A stretch of DNA of 5,062 nt from assembly GCA_017437705.1 (NCBI GenBank), contig JAFRYJ010000296.1, positions 1 to 5,062 on the forward strand, given 5' to 3'. Made by a program: the position numbers and the translations under genes. The notes below the pieces were generated by a model. It had not been told where the DNA came from. It saw only the letters and a list, made by a program, of their open reading frames with translations, and did no database searches. Below, piece after piece: positions 4,282 through 5,062 of the stretch. The DNA comes from Lachnospiraceae bacterium. GTDB lineage: Bacteria; Bacillota_A; Clostridia; Lachnospirales; Lachnospiraceae. Positions within the stretch are counted from its first letter, which is position 1; the number at the start of each line of letters is the position of its first letter.

Positions 4282-5062
4282 TCAATTACCCAACTTCTTA
4301 AGCACATCACCTATATCGCCGTCTATACAGATGCTCCTGTCCCCGATCTCTGCCGGACAGAAGGCTTCACCGTAATTGATGCAGGCGTATACAGCCTTCC
4401 TATTCGCCATCGTCATCTGCCAGAACGGATACTTCACGATCACGGGAGTATTTGACCCCACTCCCAGCTCCAGATAAACAACGTGAAGACCCTCACGACT
4501 TTTTAAAAAATCATGATATGCCGCTGAGGCTCTGTGCCATCCTTCATCTTCAACGAACAGATCGTCTGCTCTCAGGTTGGTCGTAACTTCAGAACCGTCA
4601 TCCGGGCACTTCGGGATAAGCTCTGCGGGTATATTCATTTTCAGTTCTCCGTTCTCAGGCACCTGAAACACCCCGTTTTCATCCCTGACGAATCCCTGGT
4701 CTTCCATCGCCTTCATGACCCATTCATCATTATCGTAGGTCTTGCCGTTCCTTCCGTCCGTCCTCTGGAACAGGCCGTAATCGCCCTGGGTGTAGAACAG
4801 CCGTTTTTTGTCAAATCCGGCTCTTTGGAACTGATGATCCACATTCGTTGTAATAACGAAATGATCTTTGTCCTTCAGCAGTTCAAGCAGCTCCCTGTAT
4901 ACCGGCTTCGGAGCATCAACGTATCTGTTGAAATAGATATGGCGGGCCCACCACGCCCACCGGATCCCATCCTCCGGGAAGGGATAGAAGCCTCCGGAAT
5001 AAATATCGCGTATGCCGAACATGTCTGCAAAATCATGGAAATATCTGTTGAAACGTTCTCCG
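4282..5062 (-). CDS. SIR2-family protein, class M (ADP-ribosyltransferase)-like, N-terminus off right edge
   Basis: The last 259 residues of a sirtuin-fold NAD-dependent enzyme. The frame stays open past the Met at 5022 to the window edge, and the preceding residues (GERFNRYFHDFAD) fit the family, so the true start and the GAG Rossmann motif lie outside. TTNVD (fragment residues 71-75) matches the TQNID motif that binds NAD. TQGDYG (91-96) stands where deacetylases have the catalytic-histidine HG, so Gln replaces His, a trait I recall for SirTM sirtuins that ADP-ribosylate proteins. ELGVGSNTP (198-206) and CINYGE (227-232) are the later NAD-binding segments. Of the four zinc cysteines usual in relatives, only C152 (KCPDDG) is clear; the earlier pair region reads FQRTDGRN. 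No GcvH-like or macrodomain partner is in the window. The stop TGA is at 4282-4284, without a clear terminator. Family is secure; activity is unproven. Confidence 0.85.
   Translation of the reverse strand, partial: GERFNRYFHDFADMFGIRDIYSGGFYPFPEDGIRWAWWARHIYFNRYVDAPKPVYRELLELLKDKDHFVITTNVDHQFQRAGFDKKRLFYTQGDYGLFQRTDGRNGKTYDNDEWVMKAMEDQGFVRDENGVFQVPENGELKMNIPAELIPKCPDDGSEVTTNLRADDLFVEDEGWHRASAAYHDFLKSREGLHVVYLELGVGSNTPVIVKYPFWQMTMANRKAVYACINYGEAFCPAEIGDRSICIDGDIGDVLKKLGN

Overview
The window looks like a chromosomal housekeeping segment from a low-to-mid GC Gram-positive anaerobe, most likely a member of the Clostridia (Lachnospiraceae-like). The reasons are the compact iscR / iscS-iscU set without iscA, hscBA or fdx, strong AGGAGG-type ribosome binding sites, TTGACA/TATAAT-type promoters, and the protein relatives that I recognise. 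This taxonomic guess rests on recalled family features; no search was run. I see no tRNA, rRNA, CRISPR array, insertion sequence or other mobile element.

Left part (1-2647, minus strand): iscS (cysteine desulfurase) is followed after 12 bp by iscU (Fe-S scaffold). After a 137-bp leader comes metY (O-acetylhomoserine sulfhydrylase-type PLP enzyme), whose 3' end runs off the left edge. All three genes deal with sulfur: IscS takes it from cysteine, IscU receives it for Fe-S clusters, and MetY puts sulfide into homocysteine.

Centre (2648-3270): a 174-bp divergent control region separates iscS from iscR (Rrf2-family regulator with three cysteines, plus strand). It holds one sigma-A-type promoter for each direction. 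Two copies of the same dyad, TACC-N13-GGTA, lie 51 bp apart, one on each promoter, which is the layout expected for autoregulation by IscR. A perfect 8-bp hairpin sits at the predicted 5' end of the iscS mRNA. A strong terminator, probably bidirectional, follows iscR.

Right part (3344-5062, minus strand): a ZIP-family metal-ion transporter gene has a frameshift near its 3' end that costs it the last membrane helix. It is preceded by a good promoter whose start point is covered by a DtxR/MntR-like palindrome. Beyond it is the 3' part of a SIR2-family gene, cut by the right edge. It resembles the atypical class-M (ADP-ribosyltransferase-type) sirtuins and appears to have lost most of its zinc-site cysteines.

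The more unusual signals are regulatory: the paired iscR operators, a 10-bp inverted repeat that would bury the metY ribosome binding site, competing pairings in the iscS leader, and the palindrome in the ZIP promoter. No clearly new multi-gene system is visible. The four gaps between genes (137, 174, about 120-149 and 159 bp) are described in the feature entries.
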